DNA of 44,519 bases from Deltaproteobacteria bacterium (GCA_019307745.1 JAFDJA010000011.1:1-44519); one strand, 5' to 3'; numbered from the stretch's first letter, positions 25,911 to 33,947 are shown. Program-made: numbers and translations. The notes: generated by a model from the sequence alone, not told the origin.

Positions 25911-26207
25911 TCAGCAGCAGCTTGATCCTTCTCCGCCGCAGGATGCCTTTTCTTCGCCCTTTATCCATGTCTGAATTATATATCCGGCGCAACCCACACC
26001 TGGAGTAACAGAAATAGCCTCTGTGGGGCAGTTGAGTGCGCATGCGCCGCACTCCATGCACCCGTCCCTGTCAACGATTTCCACCTTTTTGTTTATGGCC
26101 ACAAAGACACCATGGGGGCAGACCTTTGTGCATTCACCACACCCAATGCATTTATCTGGGTTAAGTTTCAGGGTAGTAACATCCGGGAGATACCTGAGGT
26201 TTTTCAT
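25911..26207 (-). CDS. hgcB: HgcB, ferredoxin of the mercury methylation system
   Basis: HgcB supplies electrons (and possibly Hg) to HgcA for methylation of Hg(II). From ATG 26207 (AAGGAG six bases upstream) the product is 98 residues. It has two 4Fe-4S motifs: CIGCGECTKVC at 20-30 and CMECGACALNC at 50-60. The block VGCAGYIIQTW follows, placing a lone cysteine at residue 73, the position conserved in HgcB. The C terminus ends in a vicinal CC at 97-98, the other HgcB hallmark. Ordinary dicluster ferredoxins lack both. It follows hgcA by 77 bp on the same strand, the order of all known hgcAB pairs. A TTG start six codons upstream is less likely. Confidence 0.95.
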   Translation of the reverse strand: MKNLRYLPDVTTLKLNPDKCIGCGECTKVCPHGVFVAINKKVEIVDRDGCMECGACALNCPTEAISVTPGVGCAGYIIQTWIKGEEKASCGGEGSSCC

Positions 26208-26284
26208 TGTTTGCTCCTTATGCAATATTAAGAATCGGTTTTTTTACGTCCAGGTTTAAGTGTGTTGTTTATTAATTTATATTT

Positions 26285-27472
26285 TCATCCAATGAATCCC
26301 GACCATACCCAAATGATAATAGCGGTAACTACCCCCGCAGCCTGGAGAGGTATTGCCCTCCTCATCTCTTTTTCTACTCCTGTAGGTGATGTATAAGGTG
26401 TTGTCCCGGTGAAATTCATTGCAAGATAGGAGCTTACCGCAAGAGTTAGAAGAAAAAGTGCAAGCATCTCAATGGCGGAGACTCCTGTCCAGAATATAAT
26501 TGCTGTTATAATTGAAACAGCAAGTCCGGGAATCAGGCCTTTTAATGAAAAGGCCCGTCCAGGAAGCCAGGGTAGAAGGGTTGGGGTGAGAATTGCCCCA
26601 CCAATAATTCCACCAATCAAGGCTACAAAGGTTATAAAACCTCTTGTCCATGATTCGCTGAAGGAGAATATATTGTCTCCAATTCCAGAAAGCACAAAAC
26701 CAGCTATTGCTGCCCATAAGAGATACTTCAGGCTGATATTGATCTCCACAGGAATAAGCACAATCCTTTCCCATAGTGTAAATGTTACTCTCCTCATTGG
26801 AGTGTCATCTATGTTCCGATCCTTTAGATAATTCCTGATATCTTTTGCCTGTATTGGCCCCCAGTGGACCTTGAAGCCGCAACCCTTTTTGACCTTTATT
26901 GCTGAAACTCCTGTCGCTCCAAACTGGGGCAGGATAAGCTCTCTGTGGGATACTATCTTTTCCACGCCAGCGGTTTTGACCCGGTTGATAACCTCCTCAG
27001 TTCCAAAACTTCCTTTCCCTGCTGCACACCATACATTTATTCCTCTGGTGTCTAGGACAAGAATCCATAGATTCTCATTAGTGAGCTCCTTTCGAAGGGA
27101 ATCAAATGTGAGCTTGTAGTTGGCCGTAACAAGGACATGTGAATCAGAGTCAGGTGAACCAACAGCATAAAGCCCTGGAGCTACCTTGTAGCTGTTTCTG
27201 TCCATCCCCAGTCTTGCCCTAAACGTGCCCGCAATATCTGATAAAGAGAGACGTGTTTTTACGACAGGTATATAGCCTGAATCCGCACGTATAAACTTGT
27301 CAACAAATCCCCATATTTTATAGCCAGGCTGTTCAAACGGGCTGCTCGGCGGGCCTGCGGGAGATCCGCAGCAGGGTTCTGAATCATTAGACTTGGGAGA
27401 TACAAGTGGTTGAATCTGTGTTAAGCTAGTTGGGGATTTTGTTTCGGTATTACAGGAGCAGTCTTGGTTCAT
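26285..27472 (-). CDS. hgcA: HgcA, corrinoid protein for mercury methylation
   Basis: HgcA transfers a methyl group from its corrinoid cofactor to Hg(II), giving methylmercury at the inner membrane. The 395-residue protein has the diagnostic cap-helix motif NVWCAAGKG at residues 146-154; Cys149 is the predicted cobalt ligand. The corrinoid-binding domain spans about 60-215 (LYAVGSPDSDSHVLVTANYK and PQFGATGVSAIKVKKGCGFK). Five C-terminal helices lie near 248-266, 277-302, 309-328, 331-352 and 374-394. The N terminus (~50 residues) is Cys/Ser/Pro rich, with Cys5, Cys7 and the pair Cys34-Cys35, a possible metal handle. ATG 27472 follows GAGGAG. The arsR gene is 145 bp upstream on the same strand and hgcB is downstream. 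Confidence 0.96.
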   Translation of the reverse strand: MNQDCSCNTETKSPTSLTQIQPLVSPKSNDSEPCCGSPAGPPSSPFEQPGYKIWGFVDKFIRADSGYIPVVKTRLSLSDIAGTFRARLGMDRNSYKVAPGLYAVGSPDSDSHVLVTANYKLTFDSLRKELTNENLWILVLDTRGINVWCAAGKGSFGTEEVINRVKTAGVEKIVSHRELILPQFGATGVSAIKVKKGCGFKVHWGPIQAKDIRNYLKDRNIDDTPMRRVTFTLWERIVLIPVEINISLKYLLWAAIAGFVLSGIGDNIFSFSESWTRGFITFVALIGGIIGGAILTPTLLPWLPGRAFSLKGLIPGLAVSIITAIIFWTGVSAIEMLALFLLTLAVSSYLAMNFTGTTPYTSPTGVEKEMRRAIPLQAAGVVTAIIIWVWSGFIG

Positions 27473-27510
27473 CTTTTTCTCCTCGTTTTTTCCAGCCTTT
27501 CTCTAAAATG

Positions 27511-27521
27511 TTGATACTCAA
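27511..27521 (-). promoter_or_regulatory. Small palindrome upstream of hgcA
   Basis: An 11-bp inverted repeat, TTGATACTCAA, lies about 40 bp upstream of the hgcA start. It differs from the palindrome at the arsR promoter, so common regulation by ArsR cannot be inferred from sequence alone. It is short enough to arise by chance. Confidence 0.3.
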
Positions 27522-27617
27522 GGGTATTAGGGTAAAGATAAAATAATTTAGAAGCAGGCAAGAAATATATGCGAAAAAATATGATATAATTGCTGATACC
27601 CAATTTTTTAGGAATAC

Positions 27618-27914
27618 CTACAGCACTTGAACCATTTTTTTAAATTTATCAAACATTTTCCTATTCAGGCAATAGCAGGTACTCGGCCCTTCAACTTCTC
27701 CCCTGATCAGTCCGGCATCTTTTAGATTTTTTAGATGCTGGCTCACTGTAGACTGGGCAAGGGGAAGGATATCAACAATCTCACCACACACACAGTGATC
27801 AATGTCCTTAAGATGTTCTATGATCCTCAGCCTTATCGGATTAGACAGCGCCCTGCACACTGTGGCGAACATCTCCTTGTTTGTTGTCTCATCTTTATCA
27901 TCTTTTATTGTCAC
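27618..27914 (-). CDS. ArsR/SmtB-family metal-responsive repressor upstream of hgcAB
   Basis: The 98-residue protein is a winged-HTH repressor of the ArsR/SmtB family. It has ALSNPIRLRIIEHLKD, then CVCGEIVDIL, the recognition helix QSTVSQHLKNLKDAGLI and the wing RGEVEGPSTCYCLN. It carries Cys20, the pair Cys41-x-Cys43 in the helix where classical ArsR binds thiophilic metals, and a second pair Cys80-x-Cys82 in the wing. These could bind As(III), Hg(II) or another soft metal; the ligand is not shown. The GTG start lies about 48 bp from a predicted -10. It is followed by hgcA on the same strand, so it is a likely regulator of, or is co-transcribed with, the mercury genes. Confidence 0.92.
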   Translation of the reverse strand: MTIKDDKDETTNKEMFATVCRALSNPIRLRIIEHLKDIDHCVCGEIVDILPLAQSTVSQHLKNLKDAGLIRGEVEGPSTCYCLNRKMFDKFKKMVQVL

Positions 27915-27947
27915 TGTATGGCCTATATCTGTTTTGAGAAATTTGGA

Positions 27948-27990
27948 CTAATCGTTAAAATACGATAAGTCTCTATCAGCAGGTTGTCAA
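27948..27990 (-). promoter_or_regulatory. arsR promoter with candidate operator palindrome
   Basis: On the minus strand a perfect -35 TTGACA (27985-27990) and -10 TATCGT (27962-27967) are separated by 17 bp. The -10 sits inside the imperfect palindrome at 27948-27969 (arms ATCGT and ACGAT around six bases, with two further matching outer pairs). Repressor binding there would block polymerase directly, as expected for an autoregulated ArsR gene. Confidence 0.65.
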
Positions 27991-28136
27991 TATTTGCGAG
28001 GGGATTTTTACAGTCAGGAATGATGGTATGTGAAATAAAAGATAAAGGACTAAATGGGGTCACATCCTGTCTACGTGCTGATAATTCATTAATCAAAATG
28101 TGCCCCGCCTAAAGTTGAAACAAGATACTTCAGGGA

Positions 28137-28748
28137 TTATTTTGTTAGCTTGGCAGTAATAGTTGCAACATGTGATCCCTGAAAACGAGCTGCGGCAAGC
28201 TCATTTTCAGAGGGCATTCTTTCGCCCTGGCCACCGGCAATTGTGGTGGCTCCATAGGGTGATCCCCCGGTTATCTCATCAATCCGCATCTGTCCCTGAA
28301 ATGAATACGGAAGCCCTACGATAATCATACCTTGATGGAGCAAGGTTGTATGGAACGAAAGAATTGTAGATTCCTGTCCCCCATGCTGGGTGGCAGTGCT
28401 TGCAAATACGCTCCCGATCTTTCCCACCAGGGCCCCTTTCATCCAAAGTTGGCCTGTTGCGTCCAGGAATTGATGCATCTGGCCGCACATGTTGCCAAAC
28501 CGTGTGGGAGTCCCAAAGATAATCGCATCAGCAGACTCCAACTCATCAACAGTACAGACAGGATCATTTGCAAAAGCTTTTTGGGCCTCAACGGCGCCCA
28601 TTTTTTGAAGAATCTCTTCAGAAAGTGTTTCTGGTACCCTCTTTATTTTAACTTCAGCTCCTTCAACTGCCCTTACTCCTTCAGCAACAGCCTTTGCCAT
28701 ACTATGAATATGTCCGTACATTGAATAATAAACTATTAAAATTTTCAT
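28137..28748 (-). CDS. wrbA: WrbA, NAD(P)H:quinone oxidoreductase (flavodoxin-like)
   Basis: WrbA is an FMN enzyme that reduces quinones by two electrons and is linked to oxidative stress. The 203-residue protein shows the flavodoxin phosphate loop [47 protein letters not shown] and the WrbA-specific [23 protein letters not shown] 28748 follows AAAGGAG at good spacing. It lies upstream of arsR-hgcAB on the same strand, about 220 bp before the arsR start. The arsR promoter lies between them, so it is probably transcribed separately. Confidence 0.95.
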   Translation of the reverse strand: MKILIVYYSMYGHIHSMAKAVAEGVRAVEGAEVKIKRVPETLSEEILQKMGAVEAQKAFANDPVCTVDELESADAIIFGTPTRFGNMCGQMHQFLDATGQLWMKGALVGKIGSVFASTATQHGGQESTILSFHTTLLHQGMIIVGLPYSFQGQMRIDEITGGSPYGATTIAGGQGERMPSENELAAARFQGSHVATITAKLTK

Positions 28749-29031
28749 AATAATCTCCTTTTTAAAAAATTTTAAAGCTATATTGATAAAAGTCGATAAT
28801 AGATTTTAGATCACATAAATCTCAAAGGCTCTAAGAGTTAAATGAAAACAGTTATTCTTTGCTATTGAGCTAGATGGCATACAAAAAAATGTATTTCCCC
28901 TATATAAAAAACAGTATTTCTAATCAATAAATATTTTATCTTTTCGCAGTCCTGAGTATAAAGACAGATTGTTTTTTGAGAGTGCTGTGTTCTCGATAAG
29001 AGACAATAAAGTTTTATAAGGATAAAAAAGA

Positions 29032-29478
29032 TTACTTTCTTTCAAAATAGAGTGCCTGGAACTCTTTTAAAAGATTTCTCAATTTTTCTATATTGCTAAG
29101 GTCAGTGGTTTGTTTACATTTCATGCTATAGATCAGTATCTGGTGGAGAATGGCAAGTTTCTTGTCATAATCCTTTGAATCTATCTTGATACGCTGGGTC
29201 ATAAAATATTGGGTTACTATTTCCTGAAGTTCATCAGCATGATGCTCTTTGTTCATAATCCATCGAATAAGCTGGTTGGAGTTATGGTGCTCTTTTTTTT
29301 CTATATTCAGGATTTCATTTATGGATTTTTCAATAGTCGATATATGTTCAAGAATCATTTTAATTCGCGTTTCATCATCATAGATTCCACATGGGATTTC
29401 ACAGTGTGCGGATGCGATGCCGGAAAAAATAATCAGAGACACCCCAATACATAAAAACTCAAAACATCTTTTTTTCAT
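29032..29478 (-). CDS. sodN: Nickel superoxide dismutase with Sec signal peptide
   Basis: The enzyme disproportionates superoxide at a nickel site built by the first residues of the mature chain. The product is 148 residues. The leader ends FSGIASA and is followed at once by the nickel hook HCEIPCGIYDD (family HCDLPCGVYDP). This provides His1, Cys2, Cys6 and the conserved Tyr9; Asp3 is replaced by Glu. The rest matches the four-helix SodN fold, for example NQLIRWIMNKEHHADELQEI and VTQYFMTQRIK. Classical SodN needs the SodX protease to expose His1; here a signal peptidase cut after Ala24 would do it, implying export to the periplasm. No sodX is in the window. ATG follows AAGGAGG. Confidence 0.92.
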   Translation of the reverse strand: MKKRCFEFLCIGVSLIIFSGIASAHCEIPCGIYDDETRIKMILEHISTIEKSINEILNIEKKEHHNSNQLIRWIMNKEHHADELQEIVTQYFMTQRIKIDSKDYDKKLAILHQILIYSMKCKQTTDLSNIEKLRNLLKEFQALYFERK

Positions 29479-29629
29479 GATAACCTCCTTCAGATTATAC
29501 GTTTAAGTTTTGCAGGATATATCAAAAAAACACGAATTAAACGCCGAGAATTCAGATAAGATTATTCTGGTTTAAAAGAATTTTTCTGCAGGCCGCCTTT
29601 CTGGTATATATTCCGTGAAAATTTTTCCT

Positions 29630-29872
29630 TCATTCACTCCCGTATTCCTTGACATCCGGAGCCCTGTATTCGCATGGACAGATTATGTCTTTATCGTTTT
29701 CCCTGTCTTCTGATGCCAGCCTGCATGGACAGCACATATATCCATAGCGTTCCTTGTTGGTCTGAAGGGCTTCAAGGAGCTCGAAGACTCTGTCCAAATC
29801 CTTATTAAAAAAAAAGCCCTTTGGCTCCTGAGCTTTTTTAAGCATTTTGTATAAATCATCCGTTATATTCAT
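29630..29872 (-). CDS. Ferredoxin:thioredoxin reductase catalytic subunit-like protein, C-terminally short
   Basis: The 80-residue product is an FtrB-family protein: MCCPCRLASEDREN and DIICPCEYRAPDVKEYG match the two CPC motifs of FTR. The final CxC motif, which in full-length FtrB supplies one 4Fe-4S ligand and one active-site cysteine, is absent. The frame stops after EYGSE at the point where CYC would begin, and no nearby frame restores it. An additional cysteine precedes the first CPC. It overlaps the glutaredoxin stop by 4 bp (ATGA), so both are made together. It may use a different cluster or be nonfunctional; a sequencing error near 29635 is another option. Confidence 0.82.
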   Translation of the reverse strand: MNITDDLYKMLKKAQEPKGFFFNKDLDRVFELLEALQTNKERYGYMCCPCRLASEDRENDKDIICPCEYRAPDVKEYGSE

Positions 29873-30120
29873 ATGCCAAGCGCCTCCATAATCTCATCTC
29901 TCTTGAATCCAACAACAATTCTATTGCCAATGATAATGGTAGGGAAAGTAAGGCGGGGATTGAGTTCTCGCAGGGCATTTATGGCCGATCTTCTTTCTTC
30001 TCCGCTAAGAAGATCCATGTCAGTTTCCTGATAATCAATATTATAATCCCTCATAAACTGCTTCACCTTCTTGCAGTGTAGACATGTGCTGAGGGTATAT
30101 AGCTTTACGGGATATCTCAT
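29869..30120 (-). CDS. Glutaredoxin-like protein with CxxC
   Basis: The 83-residue thioredoxin-fold protein has the active-site motif STCLHCKKVKQF at residues ~11-16, a cis-Pro segment LTFPTIIIG and the C-terminal GFKRDEIMEALG. It is closest to the short glutaredoxins that are paired with FtrB genes in anaerobes, where FtrB reduces the disulfide. ATG 30120 is preceded by AAGG at a loose distance. It overlaps the FtrB gene by 4 bp. The pair would supply reducing power for thiol repair in the cytoplasm. Confidence 0.9.
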   Translation of the reverse strand: MRYPVKLYTLSTCLHCKKVKQFMRDYNIDYQETDMDLLSGEERRSAINALRELNPRLTFPTIIIGNRIVVGFKRDEIMEALGI

Positions 30121-30277
30121 ATTGAACCTTCCTTGGTGAAGTTTTTATGGTTTGAGTTCGGGATTAATGTTTATACATTTAAAAGACTTGAGATTAGCTG
30201 CAGTAAAAATCCCGGGTTAACACATCTAAAGGCAGAAGAGAGGCGGATCAGTATTCATACAATAGCAAAGCGGGAAA

Positions 30278-30481
30278 TTATTTTTCCCTCCTGGTAGAAA
30301 TCTTTAGCAGGACATACAGGGGGCAAAAACTTATTGTGCTGGTTATAATAAAGATAATAGCAAATATACCAAGGATGATTGCGGCGAGACCTGATATATT
30401 GCCGGTCCAGTACAGTAGCAATACAATGATGGCCAGGAGCGTTCTGACAAGACGATCAATAACACCCATATTCTTTTTCAT
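30278..30481 (-). CDS. DUF2892-family membrane protein (67 aa)
   Basis: The small protein has the pattern MKKNMGVIDRLVRTLLAIIV, then a second helix ending ISFCPLYVLLKIST. This matches DUF2892, two helices with a conserved N-terminal MGxxDRxxR and C-terminal CPLY motif. In YgaP-like rhodanese proteins this domain forms the membrane part; alone its role is unknown. I start at ATG 30481 because AAGGAGG lies upstream. The longer frame to 30544 has no ribosome site. Confidence 0.88.
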   Translation of the reverse strand: MKKNMGVIDRLVRTLLAIIVLLLYWTGNISGLAAIILGIFAIIFIITSTISFCPLYVLLKISTRREK

Positions 30482-30758
30482 GCTGCACCTCCTTTGTGTA
30501 AAGTAAAATGTCTGATGAAACAGGTTGAATGGAATCAATGCCATGGTGTTTTTGATGATGCGGATATAAATTTAATTTTAATACTTTATCTCAAAAAATC
30601 AAGAATGTTATGAAGAAAGATCGGAATATGTTATATCTTTTTTTAAAATAGGGTTTGAAAAACTTTAAAAAAAAGCAGACATTGAGTTTATCTTTAAAAT
30701 TAATTGTGTCTGAGGATTTGTGATACACTCGGAATAATCACATTGAAACACTATCTTA

Positions 30759-31601
30759 TTATTCACCTAATAATCTCATCTCTTCTGCGGAGAGAGCCCT
30801 GTTAAAAACTGCAAGCCCCCCGATAAGGCCATGGAAATAGGCTGGGGTCTGATTTGGATCATGCGTTCGGGCGCCTATAGTAAAATCCACGCCATCTTTA
30901 CCCGCGTTAAATATTCCCCGGTCATGGTGATAGGGATTTAGACTGTTCCCTTTCAGGTATTCAATGCCTTCCCTGAAGTCATTATTGGGTAGTTGACTGA
31001 AAAGGCCATTGAAATATGCGCGTATATCTCTGGAATCATAGGTGAAACCAACCGTACACCACTCATCTAAGGGTACAGCTGATTTGCTGATTGCATAATC
31101 ATAACACCACTTGAGGCCGTGACTGGGACCTCCTTCTGCCGATATATGGGGTGTAACCCTGCCCGGTCCTGGTTCATGCTGCCATCCCATGTTTAAAAAA
31201 AGAGCATATTGCCTTTTCCCTTTTGGATCGTACCCTCCGCCTGCCTCATACCAGATACCCGCGATAAATTCGCTTGGTCTGCCATCAGGCTTTTTACCAC
31301 GTTTGATCCAGGCAATAATACTTACCTGCGAATCATGACCATGAATATCAAGCCTGTTAAGATCCTGCCTGGGGATTTTAAAATAATGGTCCTTTGTAAG
31401 TTCCGCGGAGTATCCACTAATGGGTCCCTCATCGCTTCGCTCGATCGCTTTCACAGCCTCATAAAGGCGATAAATTTTATTGCCCGATGAAGAGACACGT
31501 TCCTGTCCACGGGGTTCTGAAAAATCCCAGAACGCTATGATACCGGGCATTTTGGTTATGCTATTATAGATGTTGTCAACCCTGTGTTTCTCTTTTTTCA
31601 T
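30759..31601 (-). CDS. LamG/concanavalin-like domain protein
   Basis: The product of about 280 residues is dominated by a LamG-type jelly roll (concanavalin A-like lectin/glucanase fold). Blocks include IIAFWDFSEPRGQE, VSIIAWIKRG, WCTVGFTYDSRDIRAYFNG, and at the end GLIGGLAVFNRALSAEEMRLL, the usual last strand of such domains. No signal peptide, membrane helix or catalytic domain is visible, so a cytoplasmic location or an unconventional export route must be assumed. Start ATG 31601 or TTG 31610 is uncertain because neither has a good ribosome site. It stands alone between the DUF2892 and mscS genes; function unknown. Confidence 0.75.
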   Translation of the reverse strand: MKKEKHRVDNIYNSITKMPGIIAFWDFSEPRGQERVSSSGNKIYRLYEAVKAIERSDEGPISGYSAELTKDHYFKIPRQDLNRLDIHGHDSQVSIIAWIKRGKKPDGRPSEFIAGIWYEAGGGYDPKGKRQYALFLNMGWQHEPGPGRVTPHISAEGGPSHGLKWCYDYAISKSAVPLDEWCTVGFTYDSRDIRAYFNGLFSQLPNNDFREGIEYLKGNSLNPYHHDRGIFNAGKDGVDFTIGARTHDPNQTPAYFHGLIGGLAVFNRALSAEEMRLLGE

Positions 31602-31788
31602 TAGAACCAACCTGTCATCAATTCCAGGTATTTTTATCCATATAGTTTCGGACTTGAGCTCTCTCTCAAGAAGGATATCGGTCTATCCTGCCATACCTGC
31701 GGTCTATCCTGTGAGATCAGTCAAGAAGATATGTGTCGGATTTAATTGCTCTCTATAGAGGAGTTATATTCTTTCGTACCGAGCGATT

Positions 31789-32889
31789 TTAACTTGAAAC
31801 CGATTCCTCTCTCTTGATATAAATATCTCTTTTGGGAAAAGGTATCTCTATCCCTTCCTCATTGAACACCTCTTTTACTCTGTCTGTAATATGAGAGATA
31901 GTATCCATCCTTTTTCTGGGGTCATTGATCCATACCCTTGCCTGAAGATTTACCGCAGAGTCTCCGAAACTCCTTACTACTACCCTTGGTGCGGGATCGG
32001 CCATAACCCAGTCCAATTCCCGGGCAACCTTACAGATGATGTCCTTGGCCTTGTTAACATCAGCATCATAGGCAATGCCTATTGGAATGCGCACACGGAT
32101 TTCCTTTGTGATAGTTGTATAGTTAATGATATCCCTTGTCATAATCTCATTGTTGGGAATAACAATCACAATGTTGTCTGTGGTTTGGATCTTAGTTGCC
32201 CTGAGACCTATATCTATCACATCACCCCATGTTGCGGAATTGGCAGGCGCGCTCCATACCTCAATACGGTCACCTATCTCAAAAGGGCGATCCATTATCA
32301 GCAGGACCCCTGCTATAAGGTTGGAAAGTGTGTCCTTTGCTGCAAATCCTATGGCGATTCCTGCCACACCGGCTCCGGCAACAAAAGGCATGATATTGAC
32401 TCCCAGCACATCAAGCGCCAGTATAATGGCTGTTGTAAAGATGATAATCGAGGAAAACCTTTTTAAGATATCAAACAGGACGTCATCCACCTTGGTTTTG
32501 GTTTTTTTGGACAGGTTCTTTTCAAGATAGGGCAGGAGGCCGATTACCGCGCTGTTGAGAAAAGATCCGATCAGCAGGATCATAAACCCATAGAAAATCT
32601 TTCCTATTATATCCAAATGGACCAGATTGACCAGACCGGCACATACAAGGATCAGGACTATGTAATGGCCCGCCTTTCTGAACAGATCAAATAGCTGTAG
32701 GTTCCTGCTAAAGAATGGTTTTTTACCGTATCTCTTTTCAATCCGCCATGCCACAATGTTAAAGACCCACCAGGCAATAGCTCCTGTAATAAGGATAAGG
32801 CACAGGTTGAAAATAGTACTGACTGTGGGGTCCTGGTGAAATACAAGCTGTTTATAGAAATCCATAAAGCCTGAAAGGCGGTCTGCCAT
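31789..32889 (-). CDS. mscS: MscS-family mechanosensitive channel
   Basis: The 366-residue inner-membrane protein has about four to five N-terminal helices and the MscS pore and beta domain. The pore helix GAGVAGIAIGFAAKDTLSNL and gate region IAGVLLIMDRPFEIGDRIEV are followed by the beta-domain IQTTDNIVIVIPNNEIMTRD. The alpha-beta C-terminal domain includes DADVNKAKDII and the final WINDPRKR. These channels release solutes on hypo-osmotic shock. The conserved Gly/Ala-rich pore pattern is present. ATG 32889 follows GAGG. It runs in the same direction as the aro genes, with 130 bp between, so it could receive read-through from the operon. Confidence 0.95.
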   Translation of the reverse strand: MADRLSGFMDFYKQLVFHQDPTVSTIFNLCLILITGAIAWWVFNIVAWRIEKRYGKKPFFSRNLQLFDLFRKAGHYIVLILVCAGLVNLVHLDIIGKIFYGFMILLIGSFLNSAVIGLLPYLEKNLSKKTKTKVDDVLFDILKRFSSIIIFTTAIILALDVLGVNIMPFVAGAGVAGIAIGFAAKDTLSNLIAGVLLIMDRPFEIGDRIEVWSAPANSATWGDVIDIGLRATKIQTTDNIVIVIPNNEIMTRDIINYTTITKEIRVRIPIGIAYDADVNKAKDIICKVARELDWVMADPAPRVVVRSFGDSAVNLQARVWINDPRKRMDTISHITDRVKEVFNEEGIEIPFPKRDIYIKREESVSS

Positions 32890-33018
32890 GTTAGGAACCT
32901 CGCTTTATCTAGAAGAGAATGTTGAATATCAAATGCCAATAATCCTTTATTGTTGAGTTTTATTCGTATGAACACAAGGTGGAGGTATGTCCGGATTTAG
33001 CTGATAGCTTTTACTTAT

Positions 33019-33843
33019 TTAAATCCCAAGCGCGTCTGAAACCGCCTTCTCCATTTCATCAACAGGCGGATTTTCTCCTGTCCATAACCTGAGCTGCTCT
33101 GCACCCTGATAAACAAACATCCCTAAACCACTTACAGGGATACATCCTTTGTTTTTCGCAATGGCTAAAAGCCTTGTCTCGAGAGGGTTGTAAATGATAT
33201 CCATTACCACCATCCCTTTTTTGAGGATGTGTTCAGGCACAGGGCAATGATCAGTATATGGAGACATGCCCACAGAAGTGGTATTGATTAGTATATCCGC
33301 TCCGGTATCATCAAATTTGTTAAGTGGTATAAACGGACAGGACAGGTCATCTGCAAGAGTTTTGCCCCTGCCAATTGACCGGTTTATTATAGTGACTTCA
33401 ATATTTTTCTCTTTCAGGATATATCCGATAGCCCTGGCAGCACCCCCTGCCCCGATTATGGCACAACTTTTTCCTGCCAATTCGGTCTTTTCCTCAAGCG
33501 CCATAAACGCACCAATGGCATCGGTATTATGCCCTGTTAATCTGCCGTCATTATTCACCACCGTGTTCACTGCCCTGATCTTCCGGGCCAGGTCGTCCAC
33601 TTCATCCAGCATGGGGATAATGTTGGTCTTATGGGGTATGGTTACACTCAGTCCGCCTATTTTCAAAGTCCTGACAGCATTTACGCACATGGCCAGATCC
33701 TCAACAGAAAATGCGAGATAAACCGCGTTGATATCCATTATGGAAAAGGCGGTATTGTGCATGGCAGGGCTGAGGGTATGGCCCAACGGGTAGCCGATAA
33801 CGCCAAAGAGCCGTGTTTTTTGATTAATGTCCTCAAATGGCAT
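33019..33843 (-). CDS. aroE: Shikimate dehydrogenase AroE
   Basis: AroE reduces 3-dehydroshikimate to shikimate with NADPH. The 274-residue protein has GYPLGHTLSPAMHN at the N terminus, the substrate-binding VTIPHKTNI (catalytic Lys), NTDAIGAF, the dinucleotide-binding loop IGAGGAARAIGYIL, NTTSVGMSP and the C-terminal SGLGMFVYQGAEQLRLWTG. It is the last gene of the minus-strand aro cluster, 105 bp after aroD. ATG 33843 follows AAGGA. Shikimate kinase (aroK) is not in the window and must be elsewhere. Confidence 0.96.
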   Translation of the reverse strand: MPFEDINQKTRLFGVIGYPLGHTLSPAMHNTAFSIMDINAVYLAFSVEDLAMCVNAVRTLKIGGLSVTIPHKTNIIPMLDEVDDLARKIRAVNTVVNNDGRLTGHNTDAIGAFMALEEKTELAGKSCAIIGAGGAARAIGYILKEKNIEVTIINRSIGRGKTLADDLSCPFIPLNKFDDTGADILINTTSVGMSPYTDHCPVPEHILKKGMVVMDIIYNPLETRLLAIAKNKGCIPVSGLGMFVYQGAEQLRLWTGENPPVDEMEKAVSDALGI

Positions 33844-33947
33844 AGAAATTTTCCTTGTTAAATTTGATGATATTTACATAATCAAGTGGGTTGTAACTTG
33901 AAACTGATTGACTGTAGATTTTAGAAGCCTTGATGAATTCAAACAAC

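Noticed and set aside
28010-28130. Segment GGGGTCACATCCTGTCTAC as a REP/transposase relic
   Set aside because: The phrase looks familiar from repetitive elements, but only one copy is visible here and no inverted partner or transposase is present.
31680-31711. Direct repeat GGTCTATCCTG twice, 21 bp apart
   Set aside because: Only 1.5 units, no conserved spacer series, so not CRISPR-like and not clearly functional.
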